From NCBI GenBank assembly GCA_028751875.1, contig CM054155.1, forward strand, positions 467,798-531,797: a stretch of 64,000 bases of DNA, written 5' to 3'. Positions within the stretch are counted from its first letter, which is position 1. Every line of letters starts with the position of its first letter. Shown here one piece after another: positions 25,886-36,097 of the stretch. A program made the position numbers and the translations under genes. The notes under the pieces were generated by a model. The model was not told the DNA's origin, searched no databases, and saw nothing but the letters and a program-made list of their open reading frames with translations. The DNA comes from Rapana venosa. Lineage: Eukaryota; Mollusca; Gastropoda; Neogastropoda; Muricidae.

Positions 25886-26540
25886 TGCAGGGATTTTTGC
25901 GGTCTTAGTGGAGTGGTGCCAGGTGGTGGTGGTTTTGTGGTCAGGAAAAGAGTGATATTATTGATGGTTTGTATGAATTAAACATTGCAAGGTATTGGTG
26001 ATACAAGGGTAGTGCAATACTGTTGATGATTTGAGGAGGAGGAGGACTATTGTGTGGATATTTCATTACAAGAATAGTGCAATATCATGTGTGACTAGTG
26101 TATGAATACTGTGTATGAAGAGAATTTTCACAGTATCAATAATGACATGTGTACTAAAGTGATTTTTTGTATACACATTTGTGCAATATTATCGATGAAT
26201 TATTACAGAATGTATTGTGCTTGTCATATCTACTCAAAGCATGCCATATTAATTTTTAGATGATGATATCCAGAGAAAGACACTAGGCTGAAGTAATGTC
26301 ACATGTGCTGTGATAGAAATGTGAAAGGAGATGTTATTTTCAGTAAGACACAACATCTTACCAACATGCAGCATTAACACCTCACGCCATTTAGCACTGG
26401 ACTGAAGTTGACATCTGTTTGAGTTGGTAACAGAGCACAAGTACCATTCTAAGCAAACCAAGAAAAGCAACAAACTAAGGTGCTTTGATGCACAATACGC
26501 AGTTCTGCTGAACTGTTTTTACCCACCAGTAAGGTAGCCA
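25886..26540. other. non-coding interval
   Basis: Unique sequence with short echoes of the preceding repeat vocabulary (gtgcaatac, ggtggtg). No gene was recognised. Confidence 0.5.
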
Positions 26541-26552
26541 CATTCCACCTTC

Positions 26553-26745
26553 AGGGATGAAAGAGAGTTTTAAGACAGGAATACCAGGGATGAAAGAGAG
26601 TTTTAAGACAGGAACATCAGGGAAGAAAGAGAGTTTTAAGACAGGGATGAAAGAGAGTTTTAAGCAGGGAAAAGAGATTTTTTAAGACGGGAACAAGGGA
26701 GAAAGGGTTTTTTAAAACAGGAACATCAGGGATGAGATTTAAGAC
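26553..26745. repeat. short imperfect tandem repeat (about 37 bp)
   Basis: Repeats of gggatgaaagagagttttaa with gacaggaa. They lose bases progressively toward the right, where runs of t and g also lengthen, which suggests declining consensus quality. Confidence 0.7.
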
Positions 26746-26989
26746 AAAAATCCCTGTGCAGGTAAAAAAGGGATTGAAACGGGGTATTGACTTCAGGACC
26801 ATTGAAATGACTTCATAAAACAACAAAAAACCCATACAAAAAACGGGGTTTTAATGGCTGCTTTTGCCCCAGACCAAAAGCTTTTCTTTTATAAAAGAAA
26901 ATTCCCAAAAGGCCTTGTAAAATTTAGCTGAGATTCCCTTCACCATGACAAGCGTTGGGCAATGTGGGGGTTAAAACGCTGAACAGGTT

Positions 26990-27362
26990 CAAGTGAACAG
27001 TGGTGTGGTAGGACTGACTGAACGTGTTCATAGTGAACAGGTTTTGGGGTAGGGACTGACTGACGAAACATTTTCATAGTGAACAGTGTCTGGGGTGGGG
27101 ACTACTGACAAACGGTGTTCACAGTGAACAGGTGTGGGGTGGGGACTGATTTTACTGAACATAAACAGTGTCTGTGGGGGGACTGACTGACTGAACAGTG
27201 AACATTTCCTGTGTAGGGACTGACGAACAGTGTTGACAGAAATGTCTTGTAGGGCTGCGAACAGTGTCGGGGAGGGACTGACAAACAGTAAAATGTTCAT
27301 AGTGAACAGTGTCTGGGGTAGGGACTGACGACTGAAGGTGTTCACAGGAACAGGTTGGGTGG
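26990..27362. repeat. imperfect tandem repeat, about 40-50 bp unit
   Basis: Repeats of gttcatagtgaacagtgtct followed by ggggtagggactgactgac. Units vary in length by small deletions, some of which may be consensus errors. Confidence 0.75.
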
Positions 27363-28979
27363 GAAACATCATTGGGAAAAAGTATAATCCTTGTTTTGTT
27401 GTAGAAGACCCCCTCCTTGGACCTGGTCACCACTCACTCCTTTCTTGGGGGAAGAAGGGGGCCTTGTCTTTTGACAGGGGTTTAGTGTTAATTTGTCACC
27501 ATACACTGTTACTTTGTCAATGTTTTACATAACGAAAAAAAACAGAAGTACAAAAAATGCACAATATAATTATCCACACCTTCTCAAAAAGCACTGTTTT
27601 TACTATTTAATTAATGAAATAATTTTGATTTGGGAAGGCATAAAATCAGATTTTGGGACATTGTTCACACTGCAACTGTGGGGAGAAATATCTCTTTTTT
27701 TTTTGGAGTTTAAAAAAGGTGAGCAAATCTTGTATGTAAAGAGTTCCTAAGTGTCCATATGTTTTTGATATGTACAGTAAGTTCACTGCCACCCATGGTT
27801 GTAGTGTAAACAGAGGGCCAGTGTTATGTAATGTAACGCTTATCATAAACATGGTGTTGTTACAATGTGTTGACTTCGCGTTCTTTGATCTCTATTGTAG
27901 GCAGTTTGCAGCAAGCACACTGGGTTGTGTGTAAAAGTGTCTAGAAACATTGTGCAGGCAGGCGTCTGCATTGTGTCATTGTTCTCCCCCACTGCTCTTT
28001 ATTATTTGTGTTTTAAAATGTACAGTACTGAATGACTTGCTGTTTTCTGCGAGCTGTGCTAAAAAGGTGAAGCTGGACCCTGAAGACACCCACACCTCTT
28101 TTCTCCCACCGTCAGGAACCTCGTGTTTATTTATTTTTTATCTGTTTATTTTGTGTTTTTTCATTCATCCGATTATTCATACAGCTTAGGCCCTGATAAT
28201 CAAATTCTGTTTTTTTAATTCATATAAAATTGATTTAATTTACATTCAGACTGATTTTCCCCCCTCTTCTTCACATTTCACTTGTAAAGGAAATAACACC
28301 TTTTGGACCCTCCTTGCTTCAATACCATCTCTGAAGAAGAAAAAAAAGAAACACCCTAAAGAACCCCCCACCCCCAGAACGAGTACCCCCCCCCCCCCCC
28401 CCCAAAAAAAAAAAAAGCGACACACAAGAAGATGCTTTCACAGAGTTCTTGTAAGTGCTGAAGCCAAGACGGTTAAGTGGCCGTGTGTGTGGTGTGAGTC
28501 ATAGAAAGAACAAACAGATCCTAATGGTCCCAAGAACTGGGTCTGTAGTTAAGCCTGCATCCCCTTCCTCCCACTTAGTTGTGTGTGGTCATGGTCCCAG
28601 CGTCTTCCTTTGACAGGAACGGGCAGTGATATACATAATGTCTGTCTCTCTGTTGTGGGGTAACAACAGTAACATGCCTGTTGTTGTTGTGTTGAGTGTA
28701 ACAGTGTGTTGTTGGTGTGTTAACAGTAAGGTGTCTGTTGTTGTGTTAAGTGTAACAGATCTGTTACTGATATGTTAACAGTACCTTGTTCGTTATTGAT
28801 GTGTTCAGATGGCTGTGGTAGTCACCGGTTAACTCCCCTGAGATGTTGTCATGTGGTCAAGGTCACTAGCTGTGGTATTTCATGGGATTAAATAAATAAA
28901 TAAATAAAAGTCTTGTAATGTCCCTACACATGTCTTCTGACTCATTGCTTACCTCACCTTAGTACTACTGAGCTGGTGT
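27363..28979. other. non-coding interval
   Basis: Unique A/T-rich sequence. It includes a C-run plus A-run at about 28385-28415, (TTG)-rich variants at 28680-28745 and (AATA)n at about 28891-28910. A stretch near 28060-28115 reads AKKVKLDPEDTHTSF in one frame, but it could not be tied to a family or a splice structure. No gene is called. Confidence 0.45.
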
Positions 28980-28985
28980 GTGTGT

Positions 28986-28986
<1 letters not shown>

Positions 28987-29076
<90 letters not shown>
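28987..29076. repeat. 91-base poly-G run
   Basis: An uninterrupted G run of about 90 bases after tgtgtgtg. Runs of this length are rare in real genomes and common as base-calling or polishing artefacts, so the length should not be trusted. Confidence 0.9.
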
Positions 29077-29078
<2 letters not shown>

Positions 29079-29254
29079 TTTCCTTGTCCCTTTTCTCTAA
29101 CTGCCTATCTCTGTCTTTCTTTCTTCCCCTTCCCCACCTGGTATAGGGAGGTTATGTTGCTATGGCTTAAACTGACTGTAAAAAGACATATGCCTTTCAC
29201 CATTTTGTCCTGATCTGATCAGAATCAGCTTGGGGTTTATCAGATATTCACTGT

Positions 29255-31262
29255 TCACTGGTCCCGTAACCCGCCAGGGTCGTAGGGGCGCTGCATGGTG
29301 GACGAACGGTGGATCAGCTGGCTCCACTTAGCACGGTCGTGGGCGAGTGCCTGGGTGACACTGAAGTCCTCCCCTGTCCAATCACGGATGTCGTCGGCCC
29401 ACTTTCTCCTCTGTCTGCCCCGTCTTCTCTTCCCCTGGACTGTTCCTTGCAGGATGGTCTTTGCAAGTCCTTCTGAGCGTGTTACGTGCCCATACCATCT
29501 GAGTTTCCTCTTTTTCGCCGTGGTCAGTAGGTCTTCATAGTCCCGCACCTGTTGAGTGATCATTCTGCGGACTTCATTGTTGGTGACATGGTCCTTGTAT
29601 GAGATGCCAAGGAGCCTTCTGAGGCATTCATTTCTACTGCTTGGATCCTCCTTTGTAGGTCTGCGTTCAGTGTCCATGCCTCACATGCGTAAAGCATGAT
29701 TGAGGTGACTAGCGCGTTTAGTAACTTTACCTTGGTTCCGAGAGGGATGTTTCTGTCTCTCCATATGGTCTTCAGTCTTGCCATTGCTGCTGCTGTTTGT
29801 GCCGTTCTTGCTAGGATTTCGGTCTTCGATCCTCCTCACTTATGTGGCTCCAAGGTCTTGAAATGGTCAACTGTCTCCAGTTCTTTTCCGCTGAAGTGAT
29901 CTTGGGGTGATGGCTGGGCACTGTTTGTCATGCTTGGTTTTCTCGGCTGATTCCATGCGTATCGTGAGGATATTTCGTCCAGTTGCTTCACTAGGTTGGC
30001 CAGTTCCTCTTCATTTCCTGCAGACTGTCAATGTCATCGGCAAACTGAGGTGGTGATTGTTGCCCTCCAATGCTGACTGTGCTGTGTGGTCTTCCAAGGC
30101 GTTCCAGTCATGATGCGTTCGAGGAAAATGTTAAATAGTGTCGGCGACAGCAGACATCCCTGTCGACCCCACCAACTGAGGTACGGAACCATTCCCCTAC
30201 CGTGCCCTGTACGAGTACTGCACTGGTGGCCTTGAGTAGAGTTCCTTGATGGTGTGGATCAGCTTCGGCCCATGTTGATTGTTCATGGTGGCCCACAGAG
30301 CGTCATGCCATACTCTATCGAAGGCCTTCTTAAATCAATGAAGAGTGGAAGATGTCTTGTTGATGCTGGCTGTATTTCTCACACGAACCCTCAGGTTGAA
30401 TATCTGTTCTGTGGTGCTTCTATTTGGGCGGAAACCGGACCTGCTCTTCGCGATGATCTCTTCTGCCTGTGGTTTCAGCCTGTTCAGGTCACTTTCAGCA
30501 TGACTTTACGGCATGACTTATGAGGCTGATGTCCTGTAGTTTTGGCACTGCTGGAGATTTCCTTTTTGGGGAGAGTGATGATGAGTGATTGGTCCATGGT
30601 GTAGGCCACTCTCGGTCTGCCAGATCTTGTTGCAGATACTTGTAAGGATGTCTGTCACTGCTTCTCCCCCGTGTTGGATCAGCTCTGCTGGGATGTTGTC
30701 GATTCCTGCTGATTTTCCTTTCTTCAGCGATCAATTGCTACTTCACTTCCTCGCGTTAGAATTGGAAGTTGTCTTTATTCGATGAGGCTTGGTTGCAAGT
30801 ACGCTGGGTCGCCTAGCGTCTGATGATTGTAGAGTTCGAACAGTATTCGTCCATTCTGCACAACGATTTCCTTCTTTTCTGTTAGGCAATTCCCTATCTT
30901 TGGTCTCTGGATGTTACTGACTCTTGCCGTGTTCTGTTTGGTGGAGCTCTTTCACAATCTGGTATGCTCTTCTGCTATTATTCTTTGTCAGGCTCTCTTC
31001 GATTTCTGTACATTGTTTCTCTATCCATTCCTCCTTGGTCGTCCTCATGTCTCTCCTGATCTTCTTGTTTACTTCTCTGTACTCAACTGCTCCTGTAGTG
31101 TTCTTGCTCTTCTTCAGGTCTCGTCTTTTGTCACACATATTCAAGATTTCATCTGTGACCCATGGTTGTGTTTTTCGGCGATGTTTGCCAAGAAGTATGC
31201 TTGCTGTCTCAGTCATCACTGTGTTAAAACTGGTGGTCATCGTTTCGGCATCTTCTTCAGAT
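29255..31262 (-). mobile_element. RTE-like LINE, second subfamily, degenerate
   Basis: Minus-strand remnant. It starts in the endonuclease-RT linker (KTQPWVTDEILNMCDKRRDL, about 31178; EWIEKQCTEIEESLTKNNSR). Frame-broken RT sequence follows (ADPTRGRSSDRHPYKYLQQ and similar). The C-terminal part is clear: LLNALVTSIMLYACEAWTLN (29725-29666) and RRLLGISYKDHVTN ... KRKLRWYGHVTRSEG ... GKRRRGRQRRKWADDIRDWT (29640-29385). The organisation matches 5873-8551, but the sequence is clearly different, so this is a separate subfamily. It is 5'-truncated and has no intact frame. Confidence 0.8.
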
Positions 31263-31276
31263 ATTAGGAACGCTCA

Positions 31277-31320
31277 AAACACACACACACACATGCACAC
31301 ACGTACACGCACATGCACCA
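31277..31320. repeat. (CA)n microsatellite
   Basis: Imperfect cacacaca tract at the 5' end of the preceding minus-strand LINE fragment. Confidence 0.9.
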
Positions 31321-31407
31321 AGTGAATCACAATGCCACCCCTCATTCACCACCCTGTGCAATGGCTTCCTCCTGGCAATGCCACAAGGTGGCCACTGACG
31401 GGAGGGA

Positions 31408-31690
31408 AGGGAAGGTGTGACCCAGACATGGCGGGGGCGTGCTTCATTCATAGTCAGGGAGGTGTGACCCAGACATGGCGGGGGCGTGCTTCATTCATAG
31501 TCAGGGAGGTGTGACACAGACATGGCGGGGGCGTGCTTCATTCATAGTCAGGGAGGTGTGACACAGACATGGCGGCGTGCTTCAATCATAGTCAGGAAGG
31601 TGTGACACAGACATGGCGGGGGCGTGCTTCATTCATAGTCAGGGAAGGTGTGACCCAGACATGGCGGGGGCGTGCTTCATTCATAGTGGG
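31408..31690. repeat. 47-bp minisatellite, about 6 copies
   Basis: Units of ggtgtgacccagacatggcg followed by ggggcgtgcttcattcatagtcaggga. Copies differ at accc/acac, and one lacks ggggg. Confidence 0.93.
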
Positions 31691-32640
31691 CATCAGCCTG
31701 TCCACACGCTGTGCTCAGGCAGACTGTGCTTTCTGATTGTAGATCTGTAGTGCGCTTGTCATGTCAGAGGGTCTTTTTCTTTTCACGAGGGGAAATGCTG
31801 TTCCTTTCTTTTTTAGACACGTTTGTTTTTCTTTTTCTTCGCTCTTGCAGCCAGAGCTCCGAGGTTCACCAGTGGGGAAGTTTGTCCACTGTTGTTACGG
31901 TAGCCGCATTCTGACTTCGTAGGATGATGTCTGAACACAACTCCAGTGTGCATGTGTGTGGTTTTGGGTTTGTTTGGTTTTTGCACCTGGGACCTCAATG
32001 TATAGTCTCCTAAGGAGGGTTTTGGGGGGGGGGGGGGGGGGGGGGGGAGTGGAGTCGATATTGATGTTAACTCCAGGGGGAAAAGAATCCCCTCAAACCC
32101 AGAAGACCTGTGCATCCTCCGTATTTTTCTGTATTTGTTCCAGGAAAAAAGTTGGAAAATATGATTTCATTCATCAGAATCCTATTTTTGTCCACAAACA
32201 AACAAAAAATTGAAAACGTTTGCTATCGTTCAGAGACTTCTGTTGACCTCACATTACGTGGTCTGCTATCATTCAGAGACTAGTCTCCCCTTACTACTCT
32301 GTTGAGTCGATGCACATGCACACTGCACTACTTGTACAACAACATGGCAGAATGTGGTGGAGATGTTTGCAGGAAAACTGACCAAACTGACACAAGCAAA
32401 GAAAGGCGTGAAGTAAAGGCAAGGTGGCGTTACCAGGCCAGGGTGGGGTCAGAAGAGGTGCAGTGGGGCAGTCCATGCACAAACAGTGCAGTGGGGCATG
32501 TCCTTGCACAAACAGCAACTTGAGCTGCTGTTCATTCTGCCAAACAAATGAACAACAAGAAAAAGCATAATTAAAAGAAATAGAAGAGAAAAAAGTACTT
32601 TATTTTGTTGAAAAAGTGTGTTGCAAACAACGTACTCTGT
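31691..32640. other. non-coding interval with dispersed motif and G-run
   Basis: Contains one copy of the dispersed motif agagctccgaggttcaccag (31853-31872) followed by gtagccgcattctgacttcg (31900-31919), and a G-run at about 32022-32047. No gene was recognised. Confidence 0.6.
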
Positions 32641-32644
32641 GGTA

Positions 32645-32872
32645 AAAATACTGAAACACTGTGGAAAATACTGAAACTCTGTGGGGAAAATACTGAAACT
32701 CTGTGGGAAAATACTGAAACTCTGTGGGAACAATACTGAAACTCTGTGGGAACAATACTGAAACTATGTGGGGAAATACTGAAACTGTGGGAAAATACTG
32801 AAACTCTGTGGGGAAAATACTGACACTCTGTGGGGAAATACTGAAACTCTGTGGGGAAAATACTGACATTTG
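32645..32872. repeat. 21-bp minisatellite, about 11 copies
   Basis: Units of aaatactgaaactctgtggg with one or two extra g/a; mild length variation between copies. Confidence 0.92.
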
Positions 32873-33106
32873 CCGTGGAAATGCTGTATGGGGGTGTACC
32901 GGTGTCTGGGTGATGGCTCGGTGTCCATCAAACCCACACCATCAGATGACCTTGAGCCCAAGGCTGTAAGCGCCAGGCTCTTCCCCTGTGGAGGAGAGAG
33001 ACCTGTAACACGAGACGTTGTTTTCCCAGAGCACTGTGGTGGCTTCCTTCCTGCTGAAGGTCTGTGCTCTGCAGCCAGCCAGCCAGCTGCCCCTCTGACC
33101 CCTTCC

Positions 33107-33225
33107 CTTCCCCCAATGCTGAAGCAGTGAAGACATCACTGCCTGTCACTTCTCTTACTGACCTTCCCCCAATGCTGAAGCAGTGAAGACATCACTGCCT
33201 GTCACTTCTCTTGCTGACCTCTGCC
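33107..33225. repeat. 56-bp direct duplication
   Basis: The segment ttcccccaatgctgaagcag ... cacttctcttactgacc occurs twice in direct succession with one difference (ttactg/ttgctg). Confidence 0.9.
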
Positions 33226-33270
33226 AAGGTAGACTCGCACTGAAGCGGAGTATAGATCTGGACCTTTGCT

Positions 33271-33290
33271 AGAGCTCCGAGGTTCACCAA
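33271..33290 (+). repeat. dispersed motif agagctccgaggttcaccaa
   Basis: One of four related 20-bp copies in the window; the others start at 31853, 38536 and 47112. Confidence 0.7.
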
Positions 33291-33343
33291 TGGTCAGATT
33301 TGGCATATGCGACCATTTTTGCATATATATATATATATATATA

Positions 33344-33690
33344 TATATGGAAGGAAGGTGGCAGGATGGTTAAGACGTTTGCCTGCCAACAAACCGTGAG
33401 GTTCTGGGTTCGATTCCCAGCCTCGCCCTTTCTTCCCAGTTTGACAAAAAAATCGAACTGAATGTCAAAGTCCTTCAGATGAGACTATAAACCGAGGCCA
33501 TGTGTGCGAACGCATGCAGAACATCTTGCGTACACGTTAAATCCTGTTCCGCTTTTCGAAAGAGTAGGCCATTGTGTGCCAGTGGGAACAGATGACAAAA
33601 TTTACAAAACCGCATACACAAGGGGACTGGATGTAAAAAAGCACATAAGTGCTTATTCCATTATCCTCGATAAAAAAAAAAAGAATTAAA
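33344..33690 (+). mobile_element. SINE-1, full-length tRNA-derived SINE
   Basis: Complete SINE. The tRNA-like head carries an A box TGGTTAAGACG (33367-33377) and a perfect B box GGTTCGATTCC (33407-33417) at tRNA-like spacing. A T-rich joint follows, then the core gatgagactataaaccgagg (33479-33498), a unique body (ttaaatcctgttccgctttt; cattgtgtgccagtgggaac) and an A-rich 3' end (gataaaaaaaaaaagaa). The RNA polymerase III promoter boxes are visible. Family relatives lie at 24440-24725, 52915-53147, 55141-55240 and 55305-55483. An (AT)n tract lies immediately upstream (33325-33348). Confidence 0.92.
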
Positions 33691-33704
33691 AATTCATCTG
33701 AGCG

Positions 33705-33790
33705 ATTTGATTTGTTGCTTTACAAGATTCAGGCTATATAAATTCCATACATTATTATGGATATGGATATATATATATATATAGATATAT
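33705..33790 (+). repeat. retroelement-tail fragment plus (AT)n
   Basis: Contains ttacaagattcaggctatat and aaattccatacattattatg, the same tail as at 17979-18033, followed by an atatat tract. Confidence 0.6.
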
Positions 33791-33890
33791 ATCAAGCCCT
33801 TGGCGTGTCTGCACTTGAAGTTGACCTGGGAGATCCTGTCAACATTCAAGACCCAACAGAAGGAATAGCGAGTGTTACTCCCTCATCCAA

Positions 33891-34112
33891 ACTGGTGGGG
33901 AAACACTCAGTGGACAGCTGGCTGGCGGGGAAACACTCAGTGGACAGCTGGCTGGTGGGGAAACACTCAGTGGACAGCTGGCTGGCGGGGAAACACTCAG
34001 TGGACAGCTGGCTGGTGGGGAAACACTCAGTGGACAGCTGGCTGGCGGGGAAACACTCAGTGGACAGCTGGCTGGTGGGGAAACACTCAGTGGACAGCTG
34101 GCTGGTGGGGAT
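33891..34112. repeat. 30-bp minisatellite with 60-bp higher-order alternation
   Basis: Units of ggaaacactcagtggacagc plus tggctggygg. The y base strictly alternates c, t, c, t, c, t and ends t, t, so the real repeating block is 60 bp. Confidence 0.95.
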
Positions 34113-34129
34113 GGCTCTGACATGCAGGC

Positions 34130-34302
34130 AGGAAAGAATGGCGTGGGTCTGCTGACTGACTACCTCCCTGGCTTAGCACTGGCAGCGTTGGCCTGTGGGT
34201 CTGCTGACTGACTGCCTCCCTGGCTTAGCACTGGCAGCGTTGGCCTGTGGGTCTGCTGACTGACTACTACCTCCCTGGCTTAGCACTGGCAGCGTTGGCC
34301 AG
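34130..34302. repeat. 52-bp repeat, 3 copies
   Basis: Three direct copies of gtgggtctgctgactgacta followed by cctccctggcttagcactggcagcgttggcc. The third has an extra cta. Confidence 0.92.
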
Positions 34303-34746
34303 CATTCTTCGCTTCTTAGTGTGGCTGTCCATAGAGACAAAGGGGCATTACCCTGTTACTGATTTTCCGCCAGCGGCAGACAAGTGGCTGTCAGAACAGC
34401 ACAGTGATTGGGGACACACTGTCATCAAGTCCAGTTTATAAATGCACCTGAGTGTGACTGCTTTGTGGATGAGGGACTGACTGCTCATGCAGCCCTGACT
34501 CTGCAACAGTGCCTCGAATGTCAGTCACTGGCTGCCTGTCCTCTTTAGGAAGAGAGATTCTCAGACAGTTGGGGACAGCCGATGGGCACCACCCTCATAC
34601 TGTTGATTCAAAGAAGACAAATTCTGATTAATGGAACATCTTGATCCCCAGTGTCCTCTTAGATTATGGAAACTACCTTAGAGACAAATATTTGTTGAAG
34701 TTCCCATGACAAAATCACCTTTCATGTGGCGCGAATTGTGTTTCAG
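34303..34746. other. GPALPP1: intron-like interval before the + strand GPALPP1 exon
   Basis: No coding sequence was recognised. The interval ends in the acceptor gcgcgaattgtgtttcag (34729-34746). The conserved segment expected just upstream of the terminal exon in this family was not found here on either strand. Confidence 0.5.
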
Positions 34747-34944
34747 AAAAAGGAGGAGAAGAAGCGGAAGAAGGACAAGAAAAAAGGCAAGGCAGAGAAG
34801 AAAGAGCCCAGGAGGGCCTTTGACCGAGAAGAGGATCTGAAGGTGAACCACTTTGACGACGCCCAGCGCCAGTCCATCATCAAGAAGTCGGCCATGTTGA
34901 ACACCAGGTTCCAGCACGGTGGCTCCACCTCCAGCTTCTTGTGA
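34747..34944 (+). CDS. GPALPP1: GPALPP1 homologue, terminal exon (DUF3752 C-terminus), on the opposite strand to the other exons
   Basis: Encodes the conserved C-terminus of the GPALPP-motif protein family. A lysine-rich stretch (KKEEKKRKKDKKKGKAEKK) is followed by AFDREEDLKVNHFDDAQRQS, IIKKSAMLNTRFQHG and a short GSTSSFL tail before TGA (34942-34944). The human protein ends with the same FDR.KDLKVNRFDEAQ ... LNTRFSHG pattern, which is what identifies it. The exon starts in phase 0 after ttgtgtttcag, matching the phase-0 donor of the exon at 44078-44173. But this exon is on the plus strand and the three upstream exons are on the minus strand beyond a 500-N gap. The expected short segment between them (a SL.D.H.KKL-like motif in vertebrates) was not found and may lie in the gap. 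The molecular function of the family is poorly defined. Confidence 0.88.
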   Translation, partial: KKEEKKRKKDKKKGKAEKKEPRRAFDREEDLKVNHFDDAQRQSIIKKSAMLNTRFQHGGSTSSFL

Positions 34945-34972
34945 AGGGAACAGCGCTGAATTAACGATCTTC

Positions 34973-34978
34973 ATTAAA
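34973..34978 (+). promoter_or_regulatory. GPALPP1: ATTAAA polyadenylation signal for GPALPP1
   Basis: attaaa lies 28 bases after the stop codon of the terminal exon and is followed by a GT/T-rich stretch (gtgctcattttgtccg). This supports a genuine gene 3' end in the plus orientation. Confidence 0.6.
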
Positions 34979-34984
34979 GGGTGC

Positions 34985-35265
34985 TCATTTTGTCCGCTGA
35001 GCTGGGGGGGGGGGGGGGGGGCAGCTCTGTCACAGGTCTTGTCATGGAGTTTGAATTGTTAACTCAGTGGGGGAGTGTGTTGGGGGGGGGGAGCAGAAAT
35101 GTCACAGGTCTTGTCATGGAGTTTGAATTGTTAACTCAGTGGGGGAGTGTGTTGGGGGGGGGGGGGGGGGGGGGAGCAGAAATGTCACGGTCTTGTCAGG
35201 AGTTTGAATTGTTGCTCAGGGGGATGGTTGGGGGGGGGGGGGGGGGAGGATCGAAATGTCACACG
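34985..35265. repeat. about 80-bp repeat with long G-runs, 4 copies
   Basis: Units of gtcacaggtcttgtcatgga followed by gtttgaattgttaactcagtgggggagtgtgttgg, then G-runs of 9 to 22. The last copies are shortened and degraded. G-run lengths are probably unreliable. Confidence 0.9.
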
Positions 35266-36096
35266 TCGTCTGTCAGGCAGTGGCTTAACTATGCTACATC
35301 CTGCCAGGATCTGGTAGAGGATCATGGAAAACTGCTTGTCAGGCATTTCTTCTCATTACACATCAACATTAGTCTCACCTCCTCTAAGATATTTTTGGAA
35401 TGTCATTAATTTTGCCATTGCATTGTCCATTATCTTTGTTGTCATTAGTGTGTTGAATATACATGAGCCTGCTGATATGCATGTACACACTACACAGATA
35501 CAGTTTGCTCTGCTAAACGTCTGTGGTCTTACCGCGACACTCAGCTAGCTAGCTCAGACCTACTTCTGGTGTCAAGACGACCCATTCTTTCCCCCCCCCC
35601 CCGCAGTCAGCTGTTGTTCCCCCCCCCCCCCTGTTGCCCTCCCCCCCCCCCCCCCCCCAGCTTTTCAGCCTGCAGAGTCAGGGCATGCACAAAACAAACT
35701 GTGCATCTCTCTGCTGGGGTTCTGTGGGATACAGAAAAGGTTGCAAGACACTAGACATGATTATCAAAACTTAAATAAAAATGTCAATGTTTTCTCTAAA
35801 AAAAATCAGTGCAGAGCAGAGGCCCCAGGCAACAACAGGGAGGTTTTTTTTTACCCACACTCTTAGTAAGGTACTCTGGAAATTCGCCACCATCACCCCT
35901 CATCCCCACCCCCATGCCTTGACTGTGTAAGTGTCAGCTGTGTTTGTGTGGAGATTCTTTCAGTTGGTTTCCTGTTCTGTACATCCTGAAAGCTGTGTGT
36001 GTGACAGTGTTGATGGCATTAATTTGTGGTGGAGTGTTGAAGTAACAGTATAACGAACCACAAGCACTGCTGTTTGTCTGGTATAGTGAGATTGTC
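35266..36096. other. non-coding interval with C-runs
   Basis: Three C-runs at about 35590-35602, 35619-35630 and 35640-35658. The rest is unique sequence with no recognised gene. Confidence 0.55.
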
Positions 36097-36097
36097 A

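Noticed and set aside
28030..28120. Candidate exon reading AKKVKLDPEDTHTSF
   Set aside because: Too short, no matching family, and no paired acceptor and donor with consistent phase.
29255..29677. Stand-alone 140-residue gene with a KRRRGRQRRKW motif
   Set aside because: It is the C-terminal end of a degraded RTE-like LINE (RWYGHVTR...DDIRDWT), not a host gene.
33407..33417. Functional tRNA gene
   Set aside because: The A and B boxes are present, but the sequence does not form a full cloverleaf by eye and continues into a SINE body and A-rich tail.
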